Notes: generated by a model from the letters alone, not told the origin. A DNA stretch of 64,000 nt from Aerococcus christensenii (GCF_001543105.1 NZ_CP014159.1:1178001-1242000); one strand, 5' to 3'. Numbered from the stretch's first letter, positions 29,712-38,763 are shown. Numbers and translations: made by a program.

Positions 29712-31835
29712 ATGAATAATGACAACAGATATTCGTCCCATAATCACCATAATTATGACGACATGGATAAGTTAAAACACGAGCATGGAATCACAGATGA
29801 ACATGGAGACCATAAGAATCAACATCAAGAACATCATGCTGGGCATGACCACAGCGGGCACAGTGGGCATGATCACAGCGGGCACAGTGGGCATGACCAC
29901 CATCATGGAAACTTTAAGGAACTTTTCTTAAAATCATTGCCACTAGGAATAATTATTATGCTCTTATCCCCTATGGCTGGGTTTGACCTACCATTCCAGT
30001 TTACTTTTCCATATTCTGATATTGTAGTAGCTATTTTATCTACTATATTAATTATTTATGGTGGACGTCCATTCTATCAAGGGGCAGTTGACGAATTTAA
30101 ACAAAAAGACCCTGGAATGATGGCTCTCGTATCTTTAGGTTTAAGTGTTTCATATTTATATAGTATTTATACTGTAATAGCAAGCTACGTAACAGGTGAA
30201 CAAATTATGGATTTTTTCTTTGAATTTGCTTCATTACTATTAATCATGTTATTAGGTCACTGGATTGAGATGAAAGCTATTGGAGAAGCAGGAGATGCAC
30301 AAGAAGAACTGGCTAAGCTAGTACCAAAAGATGCTCATGTAGTATTAGATGACGATTCAATAGAAACACGACCAGTTGCTGACTTAAAGGTAGGTGATTT
30401 AATTCGAGTTCAAGCTGGAGAAAATGTGCCAGCAGATGGAACTATCGAGCGTGGCGAATCACGTGTAAATGAAGCTCTTTTGACTGGAGAATCAAAAGCA
30501 GTTAAAAAAGGTCCTGGCGATGAAGTAATCGGAGGCTCAACAAATGGAGAAGGGGTTCTTTATATTAAAGTGAATGAGACAGGTGATCAATCCTTCATCT
30601 CTCAAGTTCAGAATTTAATCAGCCAAGCTCAAAGTCAGCCTTCCAGAGCAGAAAATATTGCTCAAAAGGTTGCAGGATGGCTCTTCTATATTGCTGTTAT
30701 TGTCGCGCTAATTGCTTTTGTAGTGTGGATGGTTATAGAAGATGTGCCAACGGCAGTTATATTTACTATTACTACATTAGTTATTGCTTGTCCGCACGCA
30801 TTGGGTCTGGCTATTCCATTGGTAACCGCCCGTAGCACAAGCTTAGGAGCTAGCCGTGGCTTACTAGTAAAAGACCGCCAAGCCTTAGAAATAGCTCAAG
30901 ATGCAGATGTGATGATTTTAGATAAAACGGGTACTTTAACAACTGGTGAGTTTAAAGTATTAGACGTTAAACTTTTTAATAACAAATATAAGAAAGAGGA
31001 AATCATTGCCTTACTGGCAGGTATTGAAGGAGGATCTAGCCACCCGATTGCTCAATCAATTATTAGTTTCGCTAAGCAGCAAGGTATAAGTCCAGTATCT
31101 TTTGATTCAATTGATGTGATTTCCGGTGCTGGCGTAGAAGGCAAAGCCAAGGGCCATAGTTACCAATTAATCAGCCAAAAAGCATACGGACGTAATCTGG
31201 ATATGGATATTCCAAAAGGAGCAACTCTCAGTGTCTTAGTAGAAAACGATGATGCTATTGGTGCTGTAGCTTTAGGGGATGAATTAAAACCAACGAGCAA
31301 AGAGTTAATTAAAGTTCTTAAAAAGAACAATATTCAACCAATTATGGCAACAGGTGATAATGAAAAAGCAACTCAAGGCGCGGCAGAAGATTTAGAGATT
31401 GAATATAGATCAAATCAATCTCCACAAGACAAATATGAGTTAGTAAAAACACTTAAAGAAGAAGGAAAAAAAGTTATCATGGTAGGTGACGGTGTCAATG
31501 ATGCTCCTTCTCTTGCCTTGGCAGATGTTGGAATAGCGGTCGGTGCAGGAACTCAAGTGGCGTTGGATTCAGCTGATGTCATCTTGACTCAATCTGATCC
31601 AGGAGATATTGAATCATTTATTGAATTAGCACACAAAACAACTCGTAAAATGAAACAAAATCTCTTTTGGGGAGCTGGTTATAACTTTATAGCTATCCCT
31701 CTAGCTGCAGGAATTTTGGCTCCTATTGGTATCACATTAAACCCTGCATTAGGAGCAATTCTAATGTCTGTGTCAACGGTCATCGTCGCCATTAATGCTA
31801 TTTTATTAAGTTTAGATCCAAAAAATAACGGTTAA
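29712..31835 (+). CDS. copB: copper-exporting P1B-type ATPase (CopB/TcrB)
   Basis: 707 residues. A His-rich N-terminus (clusters of HDHSGHSGHD, residues 35-65) replaces the CxxC heavy-metal domain. The membrane part carries CPH (TLVIACPHALGLAIP, near residue 359), the P1B-3 signature, followed by DKTGTLTTGE (phosphorylated Asp, near 404), the HP motif SSHPIAQSI and MVGDGVNDAPSLA. It exports copper ions from the cytoplasm. ATG 29712 follows AAGGAGG; an earlier in-frame ATG overlaps copY. Closest in layout to enterococcal CopB/TcrB. Confidence 0.95.
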   Translation: MNNDNRYSSHNHHNYDDMDKLKHEHGITDEHGDHKNQHQEHHAGHDHSGHSGHDHSGHSGHDHHHGNFKELFLKSLPLGIIIMLLSPMAGFDLPFQFTFPYSDIVVAILSTILIIYGGRPFYQGAVDEFKQKDPGMMALVSLGLSVSYLYSIYTVIASYVTGEQIMDFFFEFASLLLIMLLGHWIEMKAIGEAGDAQEELAKLVPKDAHVVLDDDSIETRPVADLKVGDLIRVQAGENVPADGTIERGESRVNEALLTGESKAVKKGPGDEVIGGSTNGEGVLYIKVNETGDQSFISQVQNLISQAQSQPSRAENIAQKVAGWLFYIAVIVALIAFVVWMVIEDVPTAVIFTITTLVIACPHALGLAIPLVTARSTSLGASRGLLVKDRQALEIAQDADVMILDKTGTLTTGEFKVLDVKLFNNKYKKEEIIALLAGIEGGSSHPIAQSIISFAKQQGISPVSFDSIDVISGAGVEGKAKGHSYQLISQKAYGRNLDMDIPKGATLSVLVENDDAIGAVALGDELKPTSKELIKVLKKNNIQPIMATGDNEKATQGAAEDLEIEYRSNQSPQDKYELVKTLKEEGKKVIMVGDGVNDAPSLALADVGIAVGAGTQVALDSADVILTQSDPGDIESFIELAHKTTRKMKQNLFWGAGYNFIAIPLAAGILAPIGITLNPALGAILMSVSTVIVAINAILLSLDPKNNG

Positions 31836-31919
31836 CAGATCGAATGATTGAAACTCCTTAAAGTATCAAGATACAATAGTTTTACAGGAGAAAAAGAGAT
31901 GTAAGTACTGGCTCTTTGT

Positions 31920-31966
31920 AAAATCGTGTTGGTAGAAGTAGACATTTTTCTACCAACACGATTTTT
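31920..31966 (+). terminator. copYB operon terminator
   Basis: AAATCGTGTTGGTAGAA pairs with TTCTACCAACACGATTT, followed by T residues; A- and T-tracts flank both sides. Confidence 0.9.
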
Positions 31967-32032
31967 AATTTATTATAGAACTGATTTCTTTTAAAATCCT
32001 AAAAGCACCTATTTCAACACTTTTATAACTTG

Positions 32033-32485
32033 TTATTCTATTTTCTTGACAATAATACCACCGTCTCCACATGTGTCGTATCCTGAAATAGCTTTAAAAT
32101 ATTTTTCTGTATCACTACTTAAATTTGTAATTTTAGAGCTTTTTTTGTTTGATAAAAGTATTAAATTTTCTAAGCCTAATTTATTTAAAACAAAACTGCT
32201 ATGAGTTGAAATAATTATTTGACTAGATTCCTTATTACTATTTTCTTGTAGAATATCAATTAAATTATTCATGTTAGAATATGAAAAATGGTTTTCTGGC
32301 TCTTCAATTAAAATTATTTTATCTTTATTTGTATTAATATTATTTAAAGCACGCTCAGTTTTTAATAAGCATTGTAGCCCTCTACCAGCATTGGAATATG
32401 TAATACTATCAAATTCCGTTATCATACTTGATCCCCATTGACTTATATTCAATAATATCTCCAATATTACATTGAAAATACTCAC
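32033..32485 (-). pseudogene. fragment of an OLD-family ATPase
   Basis: The 150-codon frame contains NAGRGLQCLLKTERALNN, a Walker B (IILIEEPENHF) and the D-/H-loop IIISTHSSFVLNKL of OLD/RecF-like ABC ATPases. The Walker A region is missing, and the end is too short for the Toprim nuclease domain. The upstream 35 codons read through the C-terminal part of an XRE regulator in another frame, a recombination joint. Probably a remnant of an OLD-type defence or overcoming-lysogenisation gene. Confidence 0.7.
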
Positions 32486-32660
32486 AAATCTTTCCTAATG
32501 TTTCTAGACTTACATTTTCGTCTCTTCCCATTTTTGCTATTGTCTTGGGTGTTGTTGCGATTGCACATTGTAAGTCTGTTTTTTTTCATATTTTTATCTA
32601 TTAATAACTTCCATAATTTGTTATATGAAAATCCTATATCATTCTCCAATTCTATATTTT
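32460..32660 (-). pseudogene. frameshifted XRE-family (YozG-like) regulator
   Basis: In one minus-strand frame GFSYNKLWKLLIDKNMKK is followed, after a frameshift in an A8 tract near 32580, by TDLQCAIATTPKTIAKMGRD and LETLGKICEYFQCNIGDII, together a complete small Cro/CI-type helix-turn-helix protein. It runs into the OLD fragment at about 32440. Disrupted, so no function is expected. Confidence 0.6.
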
Positions 32661-32748
32661 ACCTTTCTAAATGTATAGATTAACTATCTAATTAGAGCAT
32701 ATAATACAGATTCCTTTCAATTATATGATTTACTGCGTTAAACTTAGC

Positions 32749-32784
32749 AAAAAAAATATCGGCAGTCTTCGGACTGCCGATATT
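32749..32784 (-). terminator. terminator after the OB-fold-like gene
   Basis: ATATCGGCAGTC and GACTGCCGATAT around TTCG; the plus-strand A-tract supplies a minus-strand T-tail. It abuts the stop of the minus-strand gene. Confidence 0.8.
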
Positions 32785-33089
32785 TATCTCTCTGCACCTT
32801 TGCTATGGTCTTTCTTATTTGACTTAAGTTTGTCCTCTGTCTTAAAGCTATTTATTTGCCCTAATATGGACTTTTTATCCTTGTCTTGACTCCTTACTTG
32901 TTCTTTTGCTTTTAATAGCTTAGAAGACAGAATACGAACATTTTTATGTTCCCTTTCATTGTTGCCAATATTAGTTTTTACTTTTCCGAAGATTTTAACA
33001 AAATCTCCTTGTTTAAGGTTCTCTAAATCTTTTGTCTTATCTCCATAGAATGGATAATTACCAAGTAATATATTTAGATTTAAACCCAC
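32784..33089 (-). CDS. OB-fold-like fragment of a mobile-element protein
   Basis: Up to 101 codons. NLKQGDFVKIFGKVKTNIGN, then NVRILSSKLLKAKEQ, reads like the barrel strands of a single-strand-binding or replication OB fold, followed by a Lys-rich tail. No good ribosome site precedes ATG 33089, and the frame is open a little further upstream, so it may be a 5'-truncated remnant. The function is not certain. Confidence 0.4.
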   Translation of the reverse strand: MGLNLNILLGNYPFYGDKTKDLENLKQGDFVKIFGKVKTNIGNNEREHKNVRILSSKLLKAKEQVRSQDKDKKSILGQINSFKTEDKLKSNKKDHSKGAER

Positions 33090-33183
33090 AAAGCAAAAAG
33101 TAAAAATGAAGTAAATTCGAAGTAAGATTAATTTGAAAACTGGATAAACAAGATTAACAGATATTATATTAAAACAATATTTA

Positions 33184-33334
33184 TCCGGTACTGGGACTGG
33201 GACGGGACTAAAAATCTGAAAACGTCCTACAATTAAGTGGATTTAGTGATACTCTAAAAAATAGAATCTAGTATTTTGAATGGTTTGGGATATGTCGGAC
33301 GTTTGGAAAAGAAGAATGGGAATAGTCGCAAAAT
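33184..33334. repeat. element right-end repeat with middle att core (copy 1)
   Basis: About 150 bp starting TCCGGTACTGGGACTGGGAC and ending in TGGGAATAGTCGCAAA (33318-33333), matching 35846-35994 at most positions. It is the right end of element 1 fused to the left side of element 2. Confidence 0.85.
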
Positions 33335-33408
33335 TTTCTAAAATAGCTTAATTACAAGCTATAAAGAGAATGAAAAATAACTACTGGTACTCAAATGGTA
33401 CTGGAAGT

Positions 33409-33490
33409 AAAAAAGAATAAATTGAATAATAGTTCCAAGTGGTTTACATGAGGACAAAAAATTAGACCGTAGTTTTAAACTGCGGTCTTT
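33409..33490. repeat. element left-end repeat, copy 2
   Basis: Matches 27496-27580. Its hairpin (33464-33490), read on the minus strand, has a T-rich tail and sits 5 bp after the stop of the small acidic gene, so it doubles as that gene's terminator. Confidence 0.85.
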
Positions 33491-33494
33491 ATTT

Positions 33495-33782
33495 TTATCC
33501 AAGATGAACATTCTTTTTAAATTTTATATTTTTCCCATTACAGAAATCCTCAAATTTACTTGAGTTGAAATTCTCACCAAACTCATCAATTAAGTGATCT
33601 TTTATATTATCTTTTTTTGATATGCCAAGAGAATCAAGTAACAATACAAAATTATTTTTGTCTAGATAATACATGAGTTCATAATCGTCTCCGACAAAAA
33701 ATTCTACATCATAATCCTCGTACCCAATCTCGGCTGACCCATCATCATTAAGTGTAAATAATAATCCGCTAGTGTTTAACAT
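33495..33782 (-). CDS. small acidic protein, unknown
   Basis: 95 residues, strongly acidic in the first half (NDDGSAEIGYEDYDVEFFVGDD) with a basic C-terminal tail (IKFKKN). No signal peptide or membrane segment. It is transcribed away from the DUF262/DUF1524 gene and shares a 235-bp intergenic region with it, in an element that carries nothing else. It could be an antirestriction-like DNA mimic, a regulator or an immunity partner; none of this is shown. AGGTAAT is a poor ribosome site. Confidence 0.65.
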   Translation of the reverse strand: MLNTSGLLFTLNDDGSAEIGYEDYDVEFFVGDDYELMYYLDKNNFVLLLDSLGISKKDNIKDHLIDEFGENFNSSKFEDFCNGKNIKFKKNVHLG

Positions 33783-34017
33783 AATTACCTCACTTTCTGC
33801 AAGCTTCTCAATATAGTCATTATAGCAAATTATTATCTATAGTTATTTAAATTATTTTTCCTAAGCCAAATTTTCACTAATTTAAAAGATTTAATGATAT
33901 CATATAATATAAATAAATGAAAAACTGTTTTAAAATATATTTAGGTTAAGAAGTATAATTTTTGCAAGTAAAAAAACATTTTGTTTTATAAAATGAAATG
34001 TAATTTATGGAGGTTAT

Positions 34018-35796
34018 ATGTCAACATCAATAGAAATAAATAAGAAAAGTGTAAAAGAATTTTTAGATGCTGGAAAAAAACACAAGTTTATAATACCTGA
34101 GTATCAGAGACCTTATGCATGGGAGGAAGAAGAGGTTCAAACCTTATTTGATGATCTAGTTGAATATACTCAAGAAAGAATTGATTCCCCATATTTTCTT
34201 GGAACAATTGTGTCTTATACGAATGATGATAAGGAACAAGAAATAATTGACGGGCAACAAAGAATTACAACTCTATGTTTACTACTAAGAGCTATATATA
34301 CAAAAATCGAAAAAATGGATCATACTAAGGAGAGAAAAAATTTCATCAGCCAGATTGAGCCAGCCTTATGGGAAACTGATGAATTAAGTGGTGAAGCAAA
34401 CAAAAGTAATACGTTATTGGAATCTAGAGTTTTTGAATCAGAGCATAACGAAATATTAAATAATATACTAAGAACTGGAGTTGCAGATAAAAATGCTAGG
34501 GATAACTACTCGAAAAATTATTTATTATGTCAAAATCTTATAGATCAGTATGCTAAAAATGAACCTTTAACTTTCTATCACTTGATAAATAATATTTTAA
34601 ATAAAGCGATTGTTCTTCCTATCAAAGCCGATAGTCAAGATACTGCTCTTACAATCTTTTCAACACTTAATGATAGAGGATTACCTTTATCGGATGCAGA
34701 CATTTTTAAGGCAAAAATCTACAATAACATTAAAGAGCCTGAAGCTAGAAATACTTTCATTCAAAAGTGGCAAGAAGTTAGCACTGGTGCAGAATATGCT
34801 GACGAAAATATTCAAAAATTATTTTATTATTATATGTTTTATCTGCGAGCAAAAGAAAACGATAGAAAGACAACAACCCCAGGACTCAGAAAATATTATT
34901 CAAGTAATAATTTCTTAAGGCTATATGATTCAGAATTAATGGATAATTTGAGTGTGATATTAAATTTTTGGTCAGTAGTTAATAATAAAGAAGAAATAGA
35001 GGGTGAAAATTGGTCTAGAAATTTTGAGATTTTAAAAGAATTAGATATTCTTACATCTTATCCGAATGAATTCTGGAAATATCCCGTAATTACTTATTAC
35101 CTACACTATAAAGATTCAGATAACTTTGAAGATAAATTCCTTTTATTCTTAAGAAAATTATTCGTTAACTTATGTAGTAGATATATTGTCACTCCAACAA
35201 TTAATGCAGTTAAGCAGAATATTTTGAATTTAAATTCAGAAATTATTAGTAGCGATGAACCTAAATTTGAATTTAAAGCGGTTGATCAAAATATTATAAG
35301 AGAAGAATTGAAGAATCCTCATAGAAATGTGGTTAGGATGTTATTAAAGTTATTGTCCTATGATAATGACTTACAAGATGAACTTTTGCCAGTAAAATGG
35401 GAAATTGAGCACATTCTTCCTAGAAAATGGCAGGACTCTTATTTCCCAAGTTCCTCAGAAGACGAGGTAAATGAGATAATTGAACATCTTGGAAATAAAA
35501 TACCTTTTGAAAAAAGACTAAATATTGTGGCTAGTAATGGATATTTTGAAAAGAAAAAAGATCTGTACAAACAATCAAAGATAGCTATGGTTCAAGAATT
35601 TTCACAACTTCATTCAAATGACTGGAAGCTAGAGCAAATAAGGGAAAGAGATATCAGAGTTTCTGATAGAATTGTGGAAATATTTGATTCGTGGACTGTG
35701 GATATAAATAATGTAAATGAATCAAAACTAACAGAAGAGGATATGAGGGCTATTGAACGAATAAAGTCTAGAGGTTTAGAAGACTATCTAAAATAA
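34018..35796 (+). CDS. DUF262/DUF1524 protein, GmrSD-like type IV restriction candidate
   Basis: 592 residues. The N-terminal DUF262 domain has IPEYQRPYAWEEEEVQTLFDDL (about 25-46) and IIDGQQRITTL (about 76-86), a ParB/Srx-like nucleotide-binding motif. The C-terminal DUF1524 domain has WEIEHILPRKW (about 461-471), an HNH-like His-Me site. In GmrSD these domains cut glucosylated hydroxymethylcytosine DNA in an NTP-dependent way; single-chain forms are common defence genes. GGAGG lies 8 bp before the ATG. It is intact, AT-rich and inside a tandem att element, consistent with transferred defence cargo. Confidence 0.85.
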   Translation: MSTSIEINKKSVKEFLDAGKKHKFIIPEYQRPYAWEEEEVQTLFDDLVEYTQERIDSPYFLGTIVSYTNDDKEQEIIDGQQRITTLCLLLRAIYTKIEKMDHTKERKNFISQIEPALWETDELSGEANKSNTLLESRVFESEHNEILNNILRTGVADKNARDNYSKNYLLCQNLIDQYAKNEPLTFYHLINNILNKAIVLPIKADSQDTALTIFSTLNDRGLPLSDADIFKAKIYNNIKEPEARNTFIQKWQEVSTGAEYADENIQKLFYYYMFYLRAKENDRKTTTPGLRKYYSSNNFLRLYDSELMDNLSVILNFWSVVNNKEEIEGENWSRNFEILKELDILTSYPNEFWKYPVITYYLHYKDSDNFEDKFLLFLRKLFVNLCSRYIVTPTINAVKQNILNLNSEIISSDEPKFEFKAVDQNIIREELKNPHRNVVRMLLKLLSYDNDLQDELLPVKWEIEHILPRKWQDSYFPSSSEDEVNEIIEHLGNKIPFEKRLNIVASNGYFEKKKDLYKQSKIAMVQEFSQLHSNDWKLEQIRERDIRVSDRIVEIFDSWTVDINNVNESKLTEEDMRAIERIKSRGLEDYLK

Positions 35797-35845
35797 TTTG
35801 TATAACCCTTGATAATAGAGAAACTGAAAGAGTTAAAAATTTTTC

Positions 35846-35994
35846 TCCGGTACTGGGACTGGGACGGGACTAAAAATTTGAAAACGTCCTATAATTAGGT
35901 GGATTTGGTGGTACTCTAAAAAATAGAATCTAGTATTTTGAATGGTTTGGGATATGTCGGACGTTTGGAAAAGAAGAGTGGGAATAATAGCAAA
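35846..35994. repeat. element right-end repeat with att core (copy 2)
   Basis: Second copy of the ~150-bp right end, closing element 2. It ends with TGGGAATAATAGCAAA (35979-35994), identical to the guaA-end core. Confidence 0.85.
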
Positions 35995-36034
35995 TGAAGC
36001 TGTAAACGCTGGTATATCAACACTTATAACGAAC

Positions 36035-36229
36035 TCATTTTCCCGTTGATCTTAATTTGGGCTTATTTAATAAAGCTGCAATTTCTGCTTGCCGATTGGG
36101 GTAAAGGTGGCTATAAATATTTAAAGTTGTTTCAATCGATTTATGGCCTAGCCTTTCTTTAATACTTAGAGGATCAATTCCTAAATGAATGAGATAACTT
36201 GTATGAGAATGTCTAAGATCATGAACTCG
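36035..36229 (-). pseudogene. int: C-terminal remnant of a tyrosine-recombinase integrase
   Basis: The minus strand reads RVHDLRHSHTSYLIHLGIDP, then LGHKSIETTLNIYSHLYPNR, ending at TGA (36037-36035). HDLRHSH, LGHKS and the Tyr near NIYSH are the catalytic box II of tyrosine recombinases. The N-terminal two-thirds are replaced by the IS30 fragment. It lies 40 bp beyond the third att core, the usual place for int, and so probably belonged to another element integrated at guaA. Confidence 0.85.
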
Positions 36230-36975
36230 AAATCAAGAGAATTAAAAAGATGTGGTAATGAGTATGATGCTATCTATGCCCAAAAAGATAAGATTGAAAA
36301 ATCATCATCTAAAGGCAGGAAAACAAAAGCTGATGGTAAACTCACCAAATCCATATCTGAAAAACTTCATAAGAAGTGGTCTCCCGAGCAAATAGCAAAC
36401 ACTATATGTAAAGATGTTGTCTGTTTTAAAACAATATATAATTGGATTTACTTAGGAATGATAGAGTTTGATGTTTCAAAGCTAAGAAGAAAAGGGAAAT
36501 CAATAGAAAAAAACCAAAAGAAGTCAAAAAAAGGAATACTTTTGGTCATTGGGAATTAGATACAGTTGTGTCATCTAGAGGTAAAAGAAAAACTAGATTT
36601 TATATAGTCTTACCTATGGCAGATCGAAGCAAAAATTCGATGTTAGGAGCCGTTGATAAACTAATTCAATCTTTACCATTAGAAGCTTTAAAGACGTTCA
36701 CATCTGATAGAGGCAAAGAATTTTCTTGTTATGAAGACGCTGAAAAAAGCGGTATAAATTTGTACTTTGCTGATGCGTATTCAGCATGGCAAAGAGGAAG
36801 CAATGAAAATTCTAATGGTTTATTGAGAGAGTATTATCCTAAGAAGACAGACTTATCTAAAATATCGGTTAATGAGCTAATAAAAAACTTAATGGAGCTT
36901 AATACTAGACCTAGAGAATGTCTAGGGTATCAAACTCCATTTGAAATGTTTATGCACGAACTGAGTTTGGTTTAA
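36226..36975 (+). mobile_element. truncated, frameshifted IS30-family transposase
   Basis: The first frame carries SRELKRCGNEYDAIYAQKDK and WSPEQIANTI...TIYNWI, the end of the IS30 helix-turn-helix region. A -1 shift at an A7 run (about 36523-36529) joins it to FGHWELDTVVSSRGKRKT, FTSDRGKEF and NENSNGLLREYYPKKTDLS, the DDE catalytic core, ending at 36975. The N-terminus is missing where it breaks into the integrase. No clear terminal inverted repeats were found. Inactive unless the A-run is a programmed frameshift site, which the missing N-terminus makes moot. Confidence 0.85.
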
Positions 36976-37087
36976 GTGTCGCAATATTATTTGTAATTCA
37001 TCTGTAAAAAAATGTGTAGCTAGCAAGTAATCGTGATAAAATGAAGTTAGTAGGGCAATATTCCTTTTTTCTGTGTGGAGGCAATAC

Positions 37088-37183
37088 ATGAAGGAGAGAT
37101 TGTCCTTTTTAATGTGTTTATTATTAGTCAAAATTTTAATGAAGTACACAATATTGACGTATAGAGTTACGTGTAAGCAATAA
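37088..37183 (+). CDS. candidate 31-residue hydrophobic peptide
   Basis: ATG 37088 has TGGAGG 7 bp ahead. The peptide MKERLSFLMCLLLVKILMKY plus 11 residues is basic with a hydrophobic centre, like a small membrane or leader peptide. It lies between the IS30 remnant and the sensor-kinase gene. A role as a signal peptide for the two-component system is only conceivable. Confidence 0.25.
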   Translation: MKERLSFLMCLLLVKILMKYTILTYRVTCKQ

Positions 37184-37265
37184 AAAATGAAGAAGTAGTT
37201 ATTTTATTATTTTGATCGGATTAAACTTCTTAGTATTAGGTATGGATTCAATCGAGGAGTTATGG

Positions 37266-38762
37266 ATGAATAAATTAAAAAAACTATGGGAAAAGCAGAG
37301 GCTATTAATTAAATTAATAATAATGAGCTTAACTTTAGTTGTGTTAACTTTACTTATTATGTATGGAACTATGATTAGTATGACTAAAAATCGTGTTATT
37401 CATGATTATGGAGAGCAAATTTTAAATATAGGACATGAGGTAGCTGCTGATCCAAGAGTTATTGAAGCAGTAGAATCTGGTCACACTTCAAGTGAAATTC
37501 AAAATTATGCTAGTAAAGAAGAAGCGAGGTTTCAACTTGATTATTTAGTTATTATTCTAAAAAATAGTACTAGGCTTACTCATCCGAATAAAGAATTAAT
37601 AGGAGGACATTTTCAGGGAGAAAATGATCAGAATCGAGCGCTTGATCAAGGAGAATCTTATTATCATACAGGAAATGGCCCTTTAGGACGTTCATTACGT
37701 GGGTTTGTTCCTATCTATAATAAGCAAAATGAAGTAATTGGTGCCATTTCTTTAGGCATTATGTCTCCTAATTTAAAACGATTTATTGATCGAACGAATC
37801 ACTCATTAGTGGTATCTTTAGTTTTTTCACTTTTGATCGGCTCTTTTTTGTCTTTCTTACTGGCTGTTTCTTTAAAAAAACAAATGCTAGGAATGGAGCC
37901 CCAAGAAATTGCTAAGGTCCTAGAAGAACGAAATGCGATGTTTCGAAAAACGCGTGATCCTATTATCTTAGTAGATACAAAAGGATATATTGAATACATG
38001 AATGAAACGGCTCAAGCCGTGTGGCCATTCGCAAATGGAAAATGTATTGATGAGATTTTGAAAAAGATCAATATTCATCAAGTCGATCAGTTACAACTTG
38101 TAGAATCACGAGTAGTTTATCGTTCTTATGTGGCGTCATTAACCGCTGTTAAAAACGGGAAACAACTTAGAGGGTATTTGATTATTTTAAGAGATACAAG
38201 TGAATTAAAAACGTTAGTTCAACAATTAGATAATTCTGAATATTTCGCTAAACAACTTGCTGAACAAAATCACGAATTTATGAACAAACTCCATGTGATA
38301 TATGGCTTAGCTGATTTTGAACGAATCGAAGAATTGAAGCGTTATCTTGAACAATTAAGTCAAACAGAATTTTGTTTAAATCAAATTATGCCATTGTTGA
38401 TCAATAATTCCGTTTTAGCTGGACACTTGTTGATACATCAGGCTAATCGCTTACTTTATGAAGAAATTTCTGTGGAAACGGAAGTCCCTGAGCCAACGAA
38501 TTATCAAGAAACGAGTTCTTGGTTAGAAGAGATGCATTTCTTTGAAGATTGGTATCAAGAGAAACGATCTAAAACTTCACGTGCATCTTTGTCATTAGAT
38601 TATCAAGAAGGTGAATTAATTACAGATATTTGGTTGGATGGGTTAGATGAATTACAAATTGAATCAGCTGAATCTTCTTTTGTTAATCGCAGGTATTGGC
38701 AAGAAGATCAAGTAATTGAGCCAACTGTACATTTACGGTTAAATATTAAGTATGGAGGATAA
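37266..38762 (+). CDS. CitA/DcuS/MaeK-type sensor kinase with degenerate ATPase domain
   Basis: 498 residues: transmembrane helix (about 12-35), extracytoplasmic sensor domain, second helix (about 180-202), a PAS domain (about 225-320) and a phosphoacceptor box LAEQNHEFMNKLHVIYGLAD (about 335-354), as in organic-acid sensors. The expected N box (NLIxNAxDA) is replaced by SSWLEEMHFFEDW, and the G boxes are not recognisable after SLDYQEGELI, so ATP binding looks impaired. ATG 37266 follows GAGGAG. It overlaps nothing but lies directly before the regulator gene. Confidence 0.85.
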   Translation: MNKLKKLWEKQRLLIKLIIMSLTLVVLTLLIMYGTMISMTKNRVIHDYGEQILNIGHEVAADPRVIEAVESGHTSSEIQNYASKEEARFQLDYLVIILKNSTRLTHPNKELIGGHFQGENDQNRALDQGESYYHTGNGPLGRSLRGFVPIYNKQNEVIGAISLGIMSPNLKRFIDRTNHSLVVSLVFSLLIGSFLSFLLAVSLKKQMLGMEPQEIAKVLEERNAMFRKTRDPIILVDTKGYIEYMNETAQAVWPFANGKCIDEILKKINIHQVDQLQLVESRVVYRSYVASLTAVKNGKQLRGYLIILRDTSELKTLVQQLDNSEYFAKQLAEQNHEFMNKLHVIYGLADFERIEELKRYLEQLSQTEFCLNQIMPLLINNSVLAGHLLIHQANRLLYEEISVETEVPEPTNYQETSSWLEEMHFFEDWYQEKRSKTSRASLSLDYQEGELITDIWLDGLDELQIESAESSFVNRRYWQEDQVIEPTVHLRLNIKYGG

Positions 38763-38763
38763 A

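Noticed and set aside
36226..36975. Active IS30 copy
   Set aside because: The N-terminus is missing, the frame is broken, and no terminal inverted repeats are seen.
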